A stretch of DNA of 64,000 nt from contig NZ_KE161030.1 in assembly GCF_000412335.2 (NCBI RefSeq), forward strand, positions 3,774,626-3,838,625. Direction: 5' to 3'. Origin of the DNA: Cedecea davisae DSM 4568 (lineage in GTDB: Bacteria > Pseudomonadota > Gammaproteobacteria > Enterobacterales > Enterobacteriaceae). This document shows, in pieces, positions 20,701-29,934 of this stretch. The translations under genes were made by a program, and so were the position numbers. Under the pieces are notes generated by a model, which saw only the letters and a list, made by a program, of their open reading frames with translations, searched no databases and was not told where the DNA came from. The stretch's first letter is position 1, and each line of letters begins with the position of its first letter.

Positions 20701-21116
20701 AAGTCTTTATCCATCAGCGGGCAAAAATCCAGCCAGCCGTGTGCCGAAGCCACCAGCTTACCTTCCTGCAACATGCCCCACCGCCATAGCGTGAGGGGTA
20801 AAGCCTGGCTGTTTCCGGCACCTGCCGCTGCAAGCAGGGCCTCACCCTTTTCCGTTTGATAGAGGCACGCACGCCAGGCATGACTTTGCTCGCTCAGGCA
20901 CTGCCAGGTGCTCTGCTGCGGCCAGTTTTGCCTTTCTCCCCATGCCAGCGCTGACCTTGCGGCAGTATCATTTTTAATAAACTGAACCTCACCGGCAATC
21001 TCAAAACGCTGCGCCCTGAGCTGGCGCGATAAGCCATCAAGCATCAGGGCTCCCAAAGCAAACAGCATCAGTACCATTAACAGAGAGCTGCTCCCCTGCT
21101 CTTGCCGATAATTCAT
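20682..21116 (-). CDS. ygdB: Prepilin-like PilX-type protein YgdB
   Basis: 144 aa (E. coli YgdB 135). It has a short N-terminus QEQGSSSLLMVLMLFALGALML with a hydrophobic stem but Ser instead of the usual Phe/Thr after the glycine and no Glu at +5, as in PilX/GspK-type minor pilins. It overlaps ppdB by four bases and ppdC by 19. Confidence 0.88.
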   Translation of the reverse strand: MNYRQEQGSSSLLMVLMLFALGALMLDGLSRQLRAQRFEIAGEVQFIKNDTAARSALAWGERQNWPQQSTWQCLSEQSHAWRACLYQTEKGEALLAAAGAGNSQALPLTLWRWGMLQEGKLVASAHGWLDFCPLMDKDLCDLPR

Positions 21117-21673
21117 AAATTCTCTCCGCTAACGATATAGTTTATTTCACTGATTCGGCTACGGTTACCCAGGCTGGCGGCCAGCCTGAGGCTTAGCAAA
21201 GGCTTCGCCTCTTTACGGTTCTGCCGGGTTACGGAAAAATGCTGCAAACTCATCAGTTCCGGGTCAGACATTTTCTCCCACCCATTTCCCTCGCAGCTCT
21301 TCGCCCCCTTCTGGGTTTCCAGGCTCTCGTTACGCAGCCGGTACCCGGTTAGTTCGCTCTGGCCTTCCGGGGAAACATCCCATTTCCCATTACCGTTGGC
21401 GTCCCATTGCACCAGCACACAGCTCCCGCCGTTGAGTATTCTCAAACCTTCCCCCTGGCAAACGCCCCGGCAATAGCCCGCACGCCGCAGGTTTTTGCCA
21501 ACGCTAAATGCCAGTTGCCACATTGCCTCCTGCTTCGCGACATATTGATACTCACGCATGATTTCCATCTGTAAAACGGGAAACAATCGGGATGCACCAA
21601 GTAACACCACGCTACTCAGTGCCATAGCAATCAGCGTTTCCAGCAACGTAAAACCCCGCTGAGCGCTTAACAT
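21113..21673 (-). CDS. ppdB: Prepilin-like PilW-type protein PpdB
   Basis: 186 aa (E. coli 187). The N-terminus has SAQRGFTLLETLIAMALSSVV, a standard class III/type IV prepilin site (G|F, Glu+5). The rest is globular with cysteine pairs (GYCRGVCQG). Overlaps ppdA by 7 bases. Confidence 0.9.
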   Translation of the reverse strand: MLSAQRGFTLLETLIAMALSSVVLLGASRLFPVLQMEIMREYQYVAKQEAMWQLAFSVGKNLRRAGYCRGVCQGEGLRILNGGSCVLVQWDANGNGKWDVSPEGQSELTGYRLRNESLETQKGAKSCEGNGWEKMSDPELMSLQHFSVTRQNRKEAKPLLSLRLAASLGNRSRISEINYIVSGENL

Positions 21674-22137
21674 AGCTTGCCCTCTGCAACCTCACACAGG
21701 CGGGTTCGCCCCCAAACCGATAAGGTCACTTTCCATTTTCCCGCCGGGCTCTTCAGCACAATATGGCCCGGCCATGCGGTATTACGCACCCCATAAAAGC
21801 CCAGGCCACCGCTGATATCTTCAACAGAGATACCTTTAAATTCAGGCGAAAATTGCAGCCGTGCGTCCCCCTCAGCCCGGCCCGCCAAATGCTGACTGCT
21901 CGTCAGGATCCAGTTTTCGCCATTCTGCTCCAGCTTTAAAAGATGAGTTCGGTTATGCCAATTTGCGTCATTACGTAAGTGGGCAAGAAAATGCCGCAGC
22001 TGCTGCGCGGTTTGCCACAGGCGCTGGCGCTGTTGCCACTGCTGCCAGCCGTGAAAGCCTCCGGCGCTCAGTACGGCAATGATTGCCATCACCACCATCA
22101 TTTCAACCAGGCTAAAACCACTTTGAGTTCTGTTCAT
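21667..22137 (-). CDS. ppdA: Prepilin-like GspH/FimT-type protein PpdA
   Basis: 156 aa, the same as E. coli. Begins with RTQSGFSLVEMMVVMAIIAVL, the prepilin peptidase site and alpha-helical stem. It is the first gene of the ppdA-ppdB-ygdB-ppdC-recC block and follows the thyA terminator with about 135 bases of likely promoter DNA. Confidence 0.9.
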   Translation of the reverse strand: MNRTQSGFSLVEMMVVMAIIAVLSAGGFHGWQQWQQRQRLWQTAQQLRHFLAHLRNDANWHNRTHLLKLEQNGENWILTSSQHLAGRAEGDARLQFSPEFKGISVEDISGGLGFYGVRNTAWPGHIVLKSPAGKWKVTLSVWGRTRLCEVAEGKLC

Positions 22138-22272
22138 GGGAGTGAGTTTGGTGGCGGGGGATAAATCTACCAGTGGAAAAACACGAGGCTACGACAGGCC
22201 TCGGAAAATATTTGCGCGGTTGCACAAACGTTCACAGCAGCTGGAGTGCTCCTCGAAGAATAGAAACCAGGA

Positions 22273-22303
22273 TAAAAAAAACCGGCGCACAAGGGCACCG
22301 GTT
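22273..22303 (-). terminator. Rho-independent terminator of thyA
   Basis: On the minus strand, aaccggtgc / gcgccggtt form a stem with one mismatch and a 5-6 base loop, followed by eight T. It lies 20 bases after the thyA stop. Confidence 0.88.
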
Positions 22304-22322
22304 CTGTCACGCTTTCAGCCTG

Positions 22323-23117
22323 TTATATGGCCACTGGGGCTTTAATTGCAGGATGCGGATCGTAGCCTTCGATTTCGAAGTCTTCAAACCGATAGTCAAA
22401 CAGAGACTCTGGTTTGCGCTTGATGATGAGCTTAGGCAGAGCGCGCGGCTCGCGCGTCAGCTGTAGGCGGGTCTGCTCAAGGTGGTTGCTGTACAGGTGA
22501 GTGTCCCCCCCGGTCCAGACAAAATCACCCACTTCCAGATTGCACTGCTGGGCCATCATATGCACCAGCAGCGCATAGCTGGCGATGTTAAACGGCAGCC
22601 CAAGGAAGATATCGCAGGAGCGTTGATAAAGCTGGCAGGAGAGCTTGCCGTCGGCAACGTAGAACTGGAAGAAAGCATGGCAAGGCGCCAGAGCCATCTT
22701 ATCCAGCTCGCCCACGTTCCAGGCCGAAACAATAATACGACGTGAATCAGGGTCGTTTTTCAGCTGGTTCAGCACCGTAGTCAGCTGATCGATATAGCGG
22801 CCATCAGGCGCGGCCCATGAACGCCACTGCTTGCCATACACCGGACCAAGATCGCCGTTTTCATCAGCCCACTCGTCCCAGATGGTGACTTTGTTCTCTT
22901 TCAGATAAGCGATATTGGTATCGCCGTTCAGGAACCACAGAAGCTCATGAATGATAGAACGCAGGTGACATTTTTTAGTGGTAACCAGCGGGAAGCCTTC
23001 CTGCAGGTTAAAGCGCATTTGATGCCCAAAAATCGACAGCGTGCCGGTTCCGGTACGGTCATCTTTTGGCGTGCCCTCTTCGAGCACTTTTTTCATCAAA
23101 TCAAGATACTGTTTCAT
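22323..23117 (-). CDS. thyA: Thymidylate synthase ThyA
   Basis: Makes dTMP from dUMP with methylene-tetrahydrofolate; 264 aa, as in E. coli. The catalytic cysteine is Cys146 in [11 protein letters not shown], preceded by the phosphate-binding arginine pair [11 protein letters not shown]. The C-terminus ends in APVAI, the flexible tail that closes over the active site. Starts 6 bases after lgt, so both are one transcript, as in E. coli. Confidence 0.98.
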   Translation of the reverse strand: MKQYLDLMKKVLEEGTPKDDRTGTGTLSIFGHQMRFNLQEGFPLVTTKKCHLRSIIHELLWFLNGDTNIAYLKENKVTIWDEWADENGDLGPVYGKQWRSWAAPDGRYIDQLTTVLNQLKNDPDSRRIIVSAWNVGELDKMALAPCHAFFQFYVADGKLSCQLYQRSCDIFLGLPFNIASYALLVHMMAQQCNLEVGDFVWTGGDTHLYSNHLEQTRLQLTREPRALPKLIIKRKPESLFDYRFEDFEIEGYDPHPAIKAPVAI

Positions 23118-23123
23118 GTCACC

Positions 23124-23996
23124 TCACGAAAGTTGCTGCTGCGGACGGCGGTAAGCCCAAACCATCATAATAACACCGGCAACAATCATCGGAATCGACA
23201 GGATCTGCCCCATGCTGATGTACTGCACCCAGGTACCGGTAAACTGAGCATCCGGCTGGCGGAAGAACTCAACGATGATGCGAAACGCGCCATACCCAAT
23301 CAGGAACAGGCCCGATACCGACCCCATAGGGCGCGGCTTGCGAATATAGAGATTCAGAATGATGAACAGCACAATACCTTCCAGCGCCAGCTCATACAGC
23401 TGTGACGGATGGCGCGGCAGCACGCCGTAAGTGTTGAACAGAGACTGCCATTCCGGGTGGGTTGCCAGCAGGCCGACATCCTCGCTGCGGGAACCTGGGA
23501 ACAGCATTGCGAAGCGGAAGTTTGGATCGACACGCCCCCACAGTTCGCCGTTGATAAAGTTACCGAGACGACCGGCACCGAGTCCGAACGGAATCAGCGG
23601 AGCAATAAAGTCTGAGACCTGGAAGAAGGTGCGCTTAGTGCGGCGTGCAAACCAAATCATTACGCAGATAACGCCGATCAGGCCGCCGTGGAAGGACATT
23701 CCTCCGTCCCAGACCTTGAAAAGATACAGCGGATCGGCAAGGAACACCGGTAGGTTGTAGAAAAATACATAGCCAAGACGGCCGCCAAGGAACACGCCGA
23801 GGAAACCAGCATACAGCAGGTTTTCTACTTCATTTTTAGTCCAGCCGCTGCCAGGACGGCTGGCGCGACGCCCGGCCAGCCACATGGCGAACACGAACCC
23901 GACCAGGTACATAAGTCCGTACCAGTGCAGGGAAACCGGCCCGATGGAGAAAAGCACCGGGTCAAATTCAGGGAAATGCAGATAGCCACTATTCAT
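23124..23996 (-). CDS. lgt: Phosphatidylglycerol-prolipoprotein diacylglyceryl transferase Lgt
   Basis: Inner membrane enzyme that adds diacylglycerol to the lipobox cysteine of prolipoproteins; 290 aa (E. coli 291). Seven hydrophobic segments; the family signature [11 protein letters not shown] and [16 protein letters not shown] (with the essential arginines) and the SFHGGLIG histidine are present. Upstream operon partner of thyA. Confidence 0.97.
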   Translation of the reverse strand: MNSGYLHFPEFDPVLFSIGPVSLHWYGLMYLVGFVFAMWLAGRRASRPGSGWTKNEVENLLYAGFLGVFLGGRLGYVFFYNLPVFLADPLYLFKVWDGGMSFHGGLIGVICVMIWFARRTKRTFFQVSDFIAPLIPFGLGAGRLGNFINGELWGRVDPNFRFAMLFPGSRSEDVGLLATHPEWQSLFNTYGVLPRHPSQLYELALEGIVLFIILNLYIRKPRPMGSVSGLFLIGYGAFRIIVEFFRQPDAQFTGTWVQYISMGQILSIPMIVAGVIMMVWAYRRPQQQLS

Positions 23997-24169
23997 CTGT
24001 CACCACAAGCCATTGTTACCCCACCAAAAAAGAGAGGTGGGTTGCAAATACGCACCGCTATCGATGCGCTCCGAAAGCAGCGGATCATAGCACAAACGAC
24101 CGGACTGATTGATTATGGAAGTTGTAAAAGATGTGTAATGTCCCGGTTGCGGCGGGACATTGATATGAC

Positions 24170-26416
24170 TTAGCGGCCACCGCGGATCAAGCCGCCCATC
24201 CCGCGTCGCTCCATAAACGCCGCCACCTGGTGGCGCACCTCGGTAGCCATTTGCGCCTCCAGGCTGCGCTGTGCCAGGTGCTGCGCTTCTTCCAGTTGGA
24301 TGTGGCGTAGCAGATACTTAATGCGGGCAACGGAGCGGCCGTTCATCGACAGGTGGCGATAGCCCATGCCAACCAGAAGCGCGACGCACATCGGGTCTCC
24401 GGCCATTTCACCGCACAGACAGAGGTCGATACTGTAGCGTTCCGCCTCGCTGGCAATCAGGCTCAGGGTTCTCAGCATGGCCGGGTGCAGGCTGTCATAA
24501 AGGCTCGCCACGCGGGTATTGTTTCGGTCAACCGCCAGCAGATACTGGGTAAGGTCATTGGTCCCAACGGAGATAAAATCGATGCGCCCGGCCAGATGCC
24601 CCAGCATAAACACCATCGAAGGAACCTCAACCATTACGCCAAGCCGAAGTTTTGGAAGCGGGTAACCCAGCTCTTCTTCGACTTCACGTCCGGCGCGATC
24701 GATCAATCTACGTGCATCGTCTATTTCATCGATGCTGGTGATCATCGGCAGCAGGATGCTGAGATTGCCGGTAGCGGCGTTAGCGCGCAGCATCGCACGG
24801 ACCTGGATCAGGAAGATCTCCGGCTGATCGAGCGTAATGCGGATCCCACGCCAGCCGAGGCAGGGGTTTTCTTCACTTATCGGCATATACGGCAGCTGCT
24901 TATCGGCACCAACATCCAGCGTACGCAGGGTGACGGGCTTGTCGTTAAACATTTGCAGCATGCCCTGATACTGCGCAACCTGCTCCTCTTCAGACGGGAA
25001 GCCGCTTTGCAGCATAAACGGAATTTCTGTGCGGTAGAGGCCAATGCCGTCGACACGGCTGCCAAGCTGCTCTTCATGCTCCGGGCTGAGGCCCGCGTTA
25101 AGCATAACCTGAACGCGCTCTCCGCTTTTCAGCGCTGCGGGCCGGTCAACATCGTCTTCCGCCAGGCGGCTAAGCTCGTTTTCTTCGCTGACCAGGCGCT
25201 GGTATTCCTGCAACAGCACCTGCTCAGGGTCAACCAGCAGCTCGCCGCGGTAACCGTCGACCACCAGCATGCGGCGATGCAGCACCGAAGGCTGAATGTC
25301 CGCCCCCATAACCGTTGGGATGCCGAGCGCACGAACCATAATAGCGGCGTGGGAGTTTGCCGCACCATCACGCACCACCACGCCCGCAAGGCGGTTCTGC
25401 GGCAGTTCCGCAAGCGTGGTAGCGGAAAGCTCATCGGCAACCAGCACGAAGCGCTCGGGCCAGGTATTCGGGCTTTGAATTGTGTCATCGAGGTGGAACA
25501 GCAGGCGCTGCCCGAGGGCTTTCAGGTCGCCTGCCCGCTCTTTCAGATAACTATCAGAGAGGCTGGCAAATTGTTCGGCAAATTTTTCAACAACCGTTTT
25601 AACCGCCCATTCCGCCACCGAGCCTTTATCAACTTCGGCAAACAGTTCGCGACGCAGCCGGGCATCGGTCAGCAGGTGTGAGTAGAGATCAAAGATTGCC
25701 GCCGTCTCTTTCTGAGCACCGGCGGCAAAGCGCTTGCTGTAGCGCCGGAATTCACCGGAGGCTTCTTCCAGCGCGGCGGTAAGACGCTCACGCTCCAGCG
25801 CGGTATCCAGCGTTGAAGCCTCAAAGACCTGCTCCATCAGCGGCAGCGTCGTATCCATCCAGCCTTCGGCAATGGCTACGCCCGGCGAAGCAGGCAGCGC
25901 GCGAATGCGGGTCTGGCGATATTGGCCGAACAGAGCAGTTAACTGAGATTGAGATAAAATAGCGGCCATTTGCGTGGCCAGCGTAACAAGGAAAGACTCT
26001 TCGCTTTCATCATACTGCCGGTGCTCACGCTGCTGCACTACCAGCACGCCAAGCAGCTGACGCCGCTGGATGATAGGCACCCCAAGGAAGGCCCGGAAGC
26101 GCTCCTCTTTTACCGCAGGAACATATTTAAAGCTGGGGTGTTTTTGCGCATCGGCAAGGTTAATAGGTTCCGCAAGCCGCCCGACAAGGCCGACGATGCC
26201 TTCATCGAAGGCAAGCGTAACCGTGCGGCCGCGTGGTTTTTTTAACCCACGCGTTGCCATTAAATAAAAGCAGCGGCGCTCATGATCGGCGAGATAAACC
26301 GAGCAAACCTCGGTATCCATCGCAAGGCAGATGTCGGTAACCAGAATATCCAGCGCCTCATTGAGGCGCGGGGCACTGGCAACCTTTTCGACTATTTCTC
26401 GCAGACGGGTGAGCAT
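24170..26416 (-). CDS. ptsP: Nitrogen PTS phosphoenolpyruvate phosphotransferase (enzyme I-Ntr) PtsP
   Basis: First phosphoryl carrier of the nitrogen-related PTS, 748 aa, as in E. coli. Residues 1-160 form a GAF domain that senses nitrogen status; the swivel domain carries the phosphorylated His356 in GAANSHAAIMVRALG; the C-terminal PEP-utilising barrel has the conserved RTE (GLYRTEIPFML) and LCGEMAGDP stretches. It follows rppH by 12 bases and is cotranscribed with it. A CRP-type promoter is visible upstream of rppH. Confidence 0.97.
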   Translation of the reverse strand: MLTRLREIVEKVASAPRLNEALDILVTDICLAMDTEVCSVYLADHERRCFYLMATRGLKKPRGRTVTLAFDEGIVGLVGRLAEPINLADAQKHPSFKYVPAVKEERFRAFLGVPIIQRRQLLGVLVVQQREHRQYDESEESFLVTLATQMAAILSQSQLTALFGQYRQTRIRALPASPGVAIAEGWMDTTLPLMEQVFEASTLDTALERERLTAALEEASGEFRRYSKRFAAGAQKETAAIFDLYSHLLTDARLRRELFAEVDKGSVAEWAVKTVVEKFAEQFASLSDSYLKERAGDLKALGQRLLFHLDDTIQSPNTWPERFVLVADELSATTLAELPQNRLAGVVVRDGAANSHAAIMVRALGIPTVMGADIQPSVLHRRMLVVDGYRGELLVDPEQVLLQEYQRLVSEENELSRLAEDDVDRPAALKSGERVQVMLNAGLSPEHEEQLGSRVDGIGLYRTEIPFMLQSGFPSEEEQVAQYQGMLQMFNDKPVTLRTLDVGADKQLPYMPISEENPCLGWRGIRITLDQPEIFLIQVRAMLRANAATGNLSILLPMITSIDEIDDARRLIDRAGREVEEELGYPLPKLRLGVMVEVPSMVFMLGHLAGRIDFISVGTNDLTQYLLAVDRNNTRVASLYDSLHPAMLRTLSLIASEAERYSIDLCLCGEMAGDPMCVALLVGMGYRHLSMNGRSVARIKYLLRHIQLEEAQHLAQRSLEAQMATEVRHQVAAFMERRGMGGLIRGGR

Positions 26417-26428
26417 TTTTCGCGTGAC

Positions 26429-26959
26429 TTAACCTCTTTTACGTCGCCAGGCCGGCGAGTTATTACGTGGTGGCGTAACTTCCTGCAGCGGCATAACCAC
26501 GCTGGCAAACTCTTTCATTACGCGGCGATAAACATCACGCTTAAATGAAACAACCTGGCGAACCGGGTACCAGTAGCTTACCCAGCGCCAGCCGTCGAAC
26601 TCCGGCGTGCTGCTGGTTTGCATATTGATCTCGGTGTCGCTGCCCAGCAACTGCAAAAGAAACCATTTTTGTTTCTGGCCGATACAAACCGGCTTTGTGT
26701 CCCAACGCACCAAACGTTTAGGTAATTTGTAACGCAACCAGTTTCGGGTCGAGGCAAGAATGCGAACATCTTTTCTCTGTAAACCGACTTCTTCGAAAAG
26801 CTCCCGGTACATTGCCTGTTCAGCTGACTCGCCAGGATTGATGCCCCCCTGAGGAAATTGCCAGGAATGTTGACCGAAACGCCGGGCCCACATTACCTGT
26901 CCCTGCCGATTACATATTACGATCCCAACGTTGGGGCGGTAGCCATCATCATCGATCAC
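26429..26959 (-). CDS. rppH: RNA pyrophosphohydrolase RppH
   Basis: Nudix hydrolase that removes pyrophosphate from mRNA 5' ends and so opens the RNase E decay path; 176 aa, as in E. coli. The Nudix box spans residues 38-60, with [11 protein letters not shown] and [10 protein letters not shown] carrying the REUXEE core. First gene of rppH-ptsP, with a long 686-base upstream region. Confidence 0.97.
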   Translation of the reverse strand: MIDDDGYRPNVGIVICNRQGQVMWARRFGQHSWQFPQGGINPGESAEQAMYRELFEEVGLQRKDVRILASTRNWLRYKLPKRLVRWDTKPVCIGQKQKWFLLQLLGSDTEINMQTSSTPEFDGWRWVSYWYPVRQVVSFKRDVYRRVMKEFASVVMPLQEVTPPRNNSPAWRRKRG

Positions 26960-27128
26960 CGGACTACCTCAAAACAAACTTAGATTACAGCGATTGTTTC
27001 ATACAAGTGTCAGGCGGTAAACCACTCTATTGGCGGCGTTTGCGTGGAATAACATTTGAATAACTCACAAAAGAGTGCCGGGTTATAAACAGGGACGGTG
27101 AAAACCCTCGGCTTTATTCACTTTTTCT

Positions 27129-27137
27129 GTGGATATA
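27129..27137 (-). promoter_or_regulatory. Near-perfect DnaA box
   Basis: tgtggatat differs from the reverse DnaA box tgtggataa at the last base. Part of a cluster of three in the rppH-mutH gap. Confidence 0.4.
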
Positions 27138-27216
27138 ACTGTGAAGAACTACCGAATTACATCGGGACAACTTGGGACAAGTAAAAACAGGAGCAATCTG
27201 ATAATTTTAAAAACAC

Positions 27217-27222
27217 ATTATA
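27217..27222 (-). promoter_or_regulatory. -10 hexamer of a leftward promoter toward rppH
   Basis: The minus strand reads TATAAT exactly, with a weak -35 (ttttct at 27240-27245, 17-base spacer). Predicted start near 27210, about 250 bases before the rppH start. A CRP site is centred about 64 bases upstream of the predicted start, close to the class I position. Confidence 0.45.
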
Positions 27223-27266
27223 TATCATAACGATAACAGAGAAAAAATGACATAAAAGCTTCATAA

Positions 27267-27282
27267 TGTGACGATCATCACA
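27267..27282. promoter_or_regulatory. CRP-binding site, perfect TGTGA-N6-TCACA
   Basis: tgtgacgatcatcaca: both CRP half-sites are exact with the standard 6-base spacer, flanked by aa and ta. It sits in the rppH-mutH gap upstream of a leftward -10. Confidence 0.7.
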
Positions 27283-27324
27283 TACAAGGATCGTCGACTG
27301 ATGAAAGATCGAGCAATGTCGTTT

Positions 27325-27333
27325 TTATCCACA
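27325..27333 (+). promoter_or_regulatory. DnaA box (perfect)
   Basis: ttatccaca, identical to the high-affinity R-box consensus, in AT-rich DNA upstream of mutH. Confidence 0.65.
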
Positions 27334-27443
27334 GATTATGCAAACAAGTTAGTCACAAATCGCCGATAAATTGTATTTTCCCGCCTCGTCAAGGCTGTAA
27401 ATGGAACCAGTAGTGACGCTTATTCCCAGTTATCCCATTTTTC

Positions 27444-27452
27444 TGTGGATAA
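27444..27452 (-). promoter_or_regulatory. DnaA box (perfect), opposite orientation
   Basis: tgtggataa, the reverse of the R-box consensus, 110 bases from the previous box and 194 bases before the mutH start. Confidence 0.65.
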
Positions 27453-27645
27453 CATGGTGTAAGATCCTGTTCATTGTCAGTGACCAGAATTGGAAAAGCT
27501 TTTTTCCCCGCTTCACTGTGCAGCCAAAGTCTAAAAAAAACCATTATAAATCATTAGATTGTTATTCTTATCCTCAGACGGTTAAACTAACCGTTCGCTG
27601 TGAGTAAATAGCGTTCATTTTTTAACCACAAAACATCAACGAGTT

Positions 27646-28332
27646 ATGCAACCAATACGACCTTTAACCTCGCCCCCAAAAAGTGAAACAGACCTGCTGC
27701 GGCAGGCGAGTCTGGTCGCGGGTTATACTCTGGGTGAACTGGCCGCGCTGGCCGGTCTGAAGGCCCCTGAAAACCTGAAGCGCGATAAAGGCTGGATTGG
27801 TATTTTGCTGGAACAATGGCTGGGTGCCAGCGCCGGAAGCAAGCCTGAACAAGACTTTGCAGCACTCGGTATTGAGCTAAAAACCATTCCTGTAGATAGT
27901 GAAGGTCGCCCGCTGGAAACCACCTTTGTCTGCGTAGCTCCGCTAACCGGCAATAGCGGTGTAGTGTGGGAAACCAGCCATGTTCGCCACAAGCTGAAAC
28001 GTGTGCTGTGGATCCCGGTCGAAGGCGAAAGACAGATCCCGCTTGCCGAGCGCCACGTTGGCTCACCGCTACTCTGGAGTCCTTCAGAGGAAGAAGAACG
28101 GCAGCTCCAGCTTGACTGGGAAGAGCTGATGGATTTGATAGTGCTGGGGCAGGTTGAGCGCATTACCGCTCGCCACGGAGAGGTACTTCAACTCCGCCCT
28201 AAAGCGGCTAACAGCAAGGCTTTGACGGAGGCAATAGGCGCCGACGGCTCGCCGATACTCACCTTACCCCGCGGTTTTTATCTAAAGAAAAACTTCACCG
28301 CAGCGCTTCTGGCGCGCCACTTTTCGCTCTAA
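27646..28332 (+). CDS. mutH: DNA mismatch repair endonuclease MutH
   Basis: Nicks the unmethylated strand at hemimethylated GATC sites in methyl-directed mismatch repair; 228 aa (E. coli 229). The catalytic DX(n)EXK triad is at Asp70, Glu77 and Lys79 in [15 protein letters not shown]. DnaA boxes and a CRP site precede it. In E. coli ygdQ follows mutH; here the next gene is ygdR. Confidence 0.97.
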   Translation: MQPIRPLTSPPKSETDLLRQASLVAGYTLGELAALAGLKAPENLKRDKGWIGILLEQWLGASAGSKPEQDFAALGIELKTIPVDSEGRPLETTFVCVAPLTGNSGVVWETSHVRHKLKRVLWIPVEGERQIPLAERHVGSPLLWSPSEEEERQLQLDWEELMDLIVLGQVERITARHGEVLQLRPKAANSKALTEAIGADGSPILTLPRGFYLKKNFTAALLARHFSL

Positions 28333-28483
28333 TGCCAGCGGCATAACGAATCCATGTTTCTGTCAGCGCAGGCAGGGGAATGTTACATTAACTTTCCCCC
28401 ATTAAGAATTTGCCTCTTTTATTCCCCCATTCATCAGGTTATTACTAAGCTTATTAACTGGATCCTTCCTGACGAGGAAAATA

Positions 28484-28705
28484 ATGATGACTAAATGGGC
28501 AGTAGCAATTTCCGCCATTGGCCTTGCCTTCGCCGTTTCAGGCTGCAGCAGTGACTACGTAATGGCAACCAAAGATGGACGAATGATTTTGACCGAAGGC
28601 AAACCTAAGGTCGATGAAGATACCGGGCTGGTAAGCTATCGCGATCAGCAGGGCAACGAAATGCAGATTAACCGTAACGACGTTTCCCAAATTATCGAAC
28701 GCTAA
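28484..28705 (+). CDS. ygdR: Small lipoprotein YgdR (DUF903)
   Basis: 73 aa lipoprotein; signal with lipobox AVSGC, lipidated Cys at about 21, followed by the DUF903/YgdI-YgdR domain ([34 protein letters not shown]). Ribosome site gagg lies before two adjacent ATG codons; the first is used here. Function is unknown in the family. Confidence 0.93.
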   Translation: MMTKWAVAISAIGLAFAVSGCSSDYVMATKDGRMILTEGKPKVDEDTGLVSYRDQQGNEMQINRNDVSQIIER

Positions 28706-28713
28706 TTTATCAG

Positions 28714-28750
28714 GGTCAGCCCGCCGGCTGGCCTGACGACTTTTCTTTTC
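28714..28750 (+). terminator. Terminator after ygdR
   Basis: gtcagcc...ggcctgac stem around a GC-rich loop, followed by gacttttctttt, 9 bases after the ygdR stop. Confidence 0.7.
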
Positions 28751-28848
28751 TCCCCTCTTTCGCTTTCCCTCCGCCTCTGCCATGTTTATAGACCTTTTTG
28801 TCGGGTAGCTAAGCCTGACGTAGTCAAAAGAACACCAGGAATCCAGCT

Positions 28849-29892
28849 ATGCATTATCACCGTATTCCCCACAGTTCACTTGAAATCAGCACGCTGGGCT
28901 TGGGAACCATGACCTTTGGTGAGCAAAACAGCGAAGCCGACGCCCACCAGCAGCTCGACTACGCCGTAAGCCAGGGCGTAAACCTGATTGACGTCGCAGA
29001 AATGTATCCGGTACCGCCGCGCCCGGAAACTCAGGGGTTAACAGAAAGCTACGTGGGTAGCTGGCTGAAGGCTCGCGGTAACCGTGAGAAGCTGGTTATT
29101 GCCTCTAAAGTAACCGGCCCAACGCGTAATAATGATGCAGGTATCCGTCCAAATCAGATCCTCGACCGTAAAAACATTCGTGAAGCGCTGGATGCCAGCC
29201 TGAAGCGCCTGCAAACCGACTACCTCGATTTGTATCAGGTACACTGGCCGCAGCGCCCAACCAATACCTTCGGCAAGCTAGGCTACACCTGGAGCGACAC
29301 GACTTCGCTGCCGGTAACGCTGCTGGAAACCCTTGAAGCGCTGACGGAGTGCCAGCGTGCCGGGAAAATTCGCTATATTGGCGTCTCGAATGAAACGGCC
29401 TGGGGGGTAATGCGCTATTTGCAGCTTGCCGAAAAACACGACCTGCCGCGTATCGTTACCATTCAGAATCCGTATAGCCTGCTGAACCGCAGCTTCGAGG
29501 TTGGTTTATCTGAAGTGAGCCAGCACGAAGGTGTCGAGCTGCTTGCCTACTCCTGCCTTGCGTTTGGCGTGCTCTCGGGCAAATACCTTAACGGCGCACA
29601 ACCGGCCGGAGCGCGTAATACTTTATTCAGCCGTTTTACCCGCTACAGCGGCGAACAGTCACAAAAAGCCGTTGCCGCCTACGTCGAAATCGCCAAACGT
29701 CATAATCTGGACCCGTCGCAAATGGCACTGGCCTTTGTCCGCCGCCAGCCGTTCGTTGCCAGCACCTTGCTGGGCGCTACGACGATGGACCAGCTAAAAA
29801 CCAACCTTGAAAGCCTGAACCTGACCTTAAGCGAAGAGGTTATTGAGGAAATTGAGGCGGTGCACCGCGTTTATACCTACCCGGCACCGTAA
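28849..29892 (+). CDS. tas: Aldo/keto reductase Tas
   Basis: NADP(H)-dependent aldo-keto reductase, 347 aa (E. coli 346). The AKR motif around the catalytic tyrosine is NLIDVAEMYPVPPRPETQG, and the C-terminal cofactor region is VASTLLGATTMDQLKTN. In E. coli a multicopy suppressor of tyrosine auxotrophy under starvation; the true substrate is not known. Follows ygdR after its terminator. Confidence 0.95.
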   Translation: MHYHRIPHSSLEISTLGLGTMTFGEQNSEADAHQQLDYAVSQGVNLIDVAEMYPVPPRPETQGLTESYVGSWLKARGNREKLVIASKVTGPTRNNDAGIRPNQILDRKNIREALDASLKRLQTDYLDLYQVHWPQRPTNTFGKLGYTWSDTTSLPVTLLETLEALTECQRAGKIRYIGVSNETAWGVMRYLQLAEKHDLPRIVTIQNPYSLLNRSFEVGLSEVSQHEGVELLAYSCLAFGVLSGKYLNGAQPAGARNTLFSRFTRYSGEQSQKAVAAYVEIAKRHNLDPSQMALAFVRRQPFVASTLLGATTMDQLKTNLESLNLTLSEEVIEEIEAVHRVYTYPAP

Positions 29893-29898
29893 AGGAAT

Positions 29899-29934
29899 GG
29901 TGGCCCCCTGGGTAACCCAGGAGGCCATTTTTTT
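29899..29934. terminator. Bidirectional terminator between tas and lplT
   Basis: A stem of tggccccctggg / cccaggaggcca with one G-T type mismatch encloses a short taa loop and is followed by seven T on the plus strand; the tail of lplT begins there. Convergent genes share it. Confidence 0.85.

Larger units (their letters stand above)
26960..27645. other. 686-base AT-rich intergenic region between rppH and mutH
   Basis: Divergent gap without a convincing protein gene; a 68-codon frame at 27401-27607 lacks a ribosome site and has poor codon use. What it does hold: a perfect CRP-type site, a perfect -10 hexamer pointing at rppH, two perfect and one near-perfect DnaA box, and a small hairpin acggtta-aac-taaccgt just before mutH (about 27578-27594). 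The mutH promoter must also be in it. Confidence 0.6.

Noticed and set aside
24353-25681. Long plus-strand frame (442 codons) opposite ptsP
   Set aside because: ptsP is intact and conserved on the other strand; the frame has no recognisable domain.
27401-27607. 68-codon frame in the rppH-mutH gap
   Set aside because: No ribosome site, odd codon use, AT-rich DNA containing a DnaA box; no homologue recognised.
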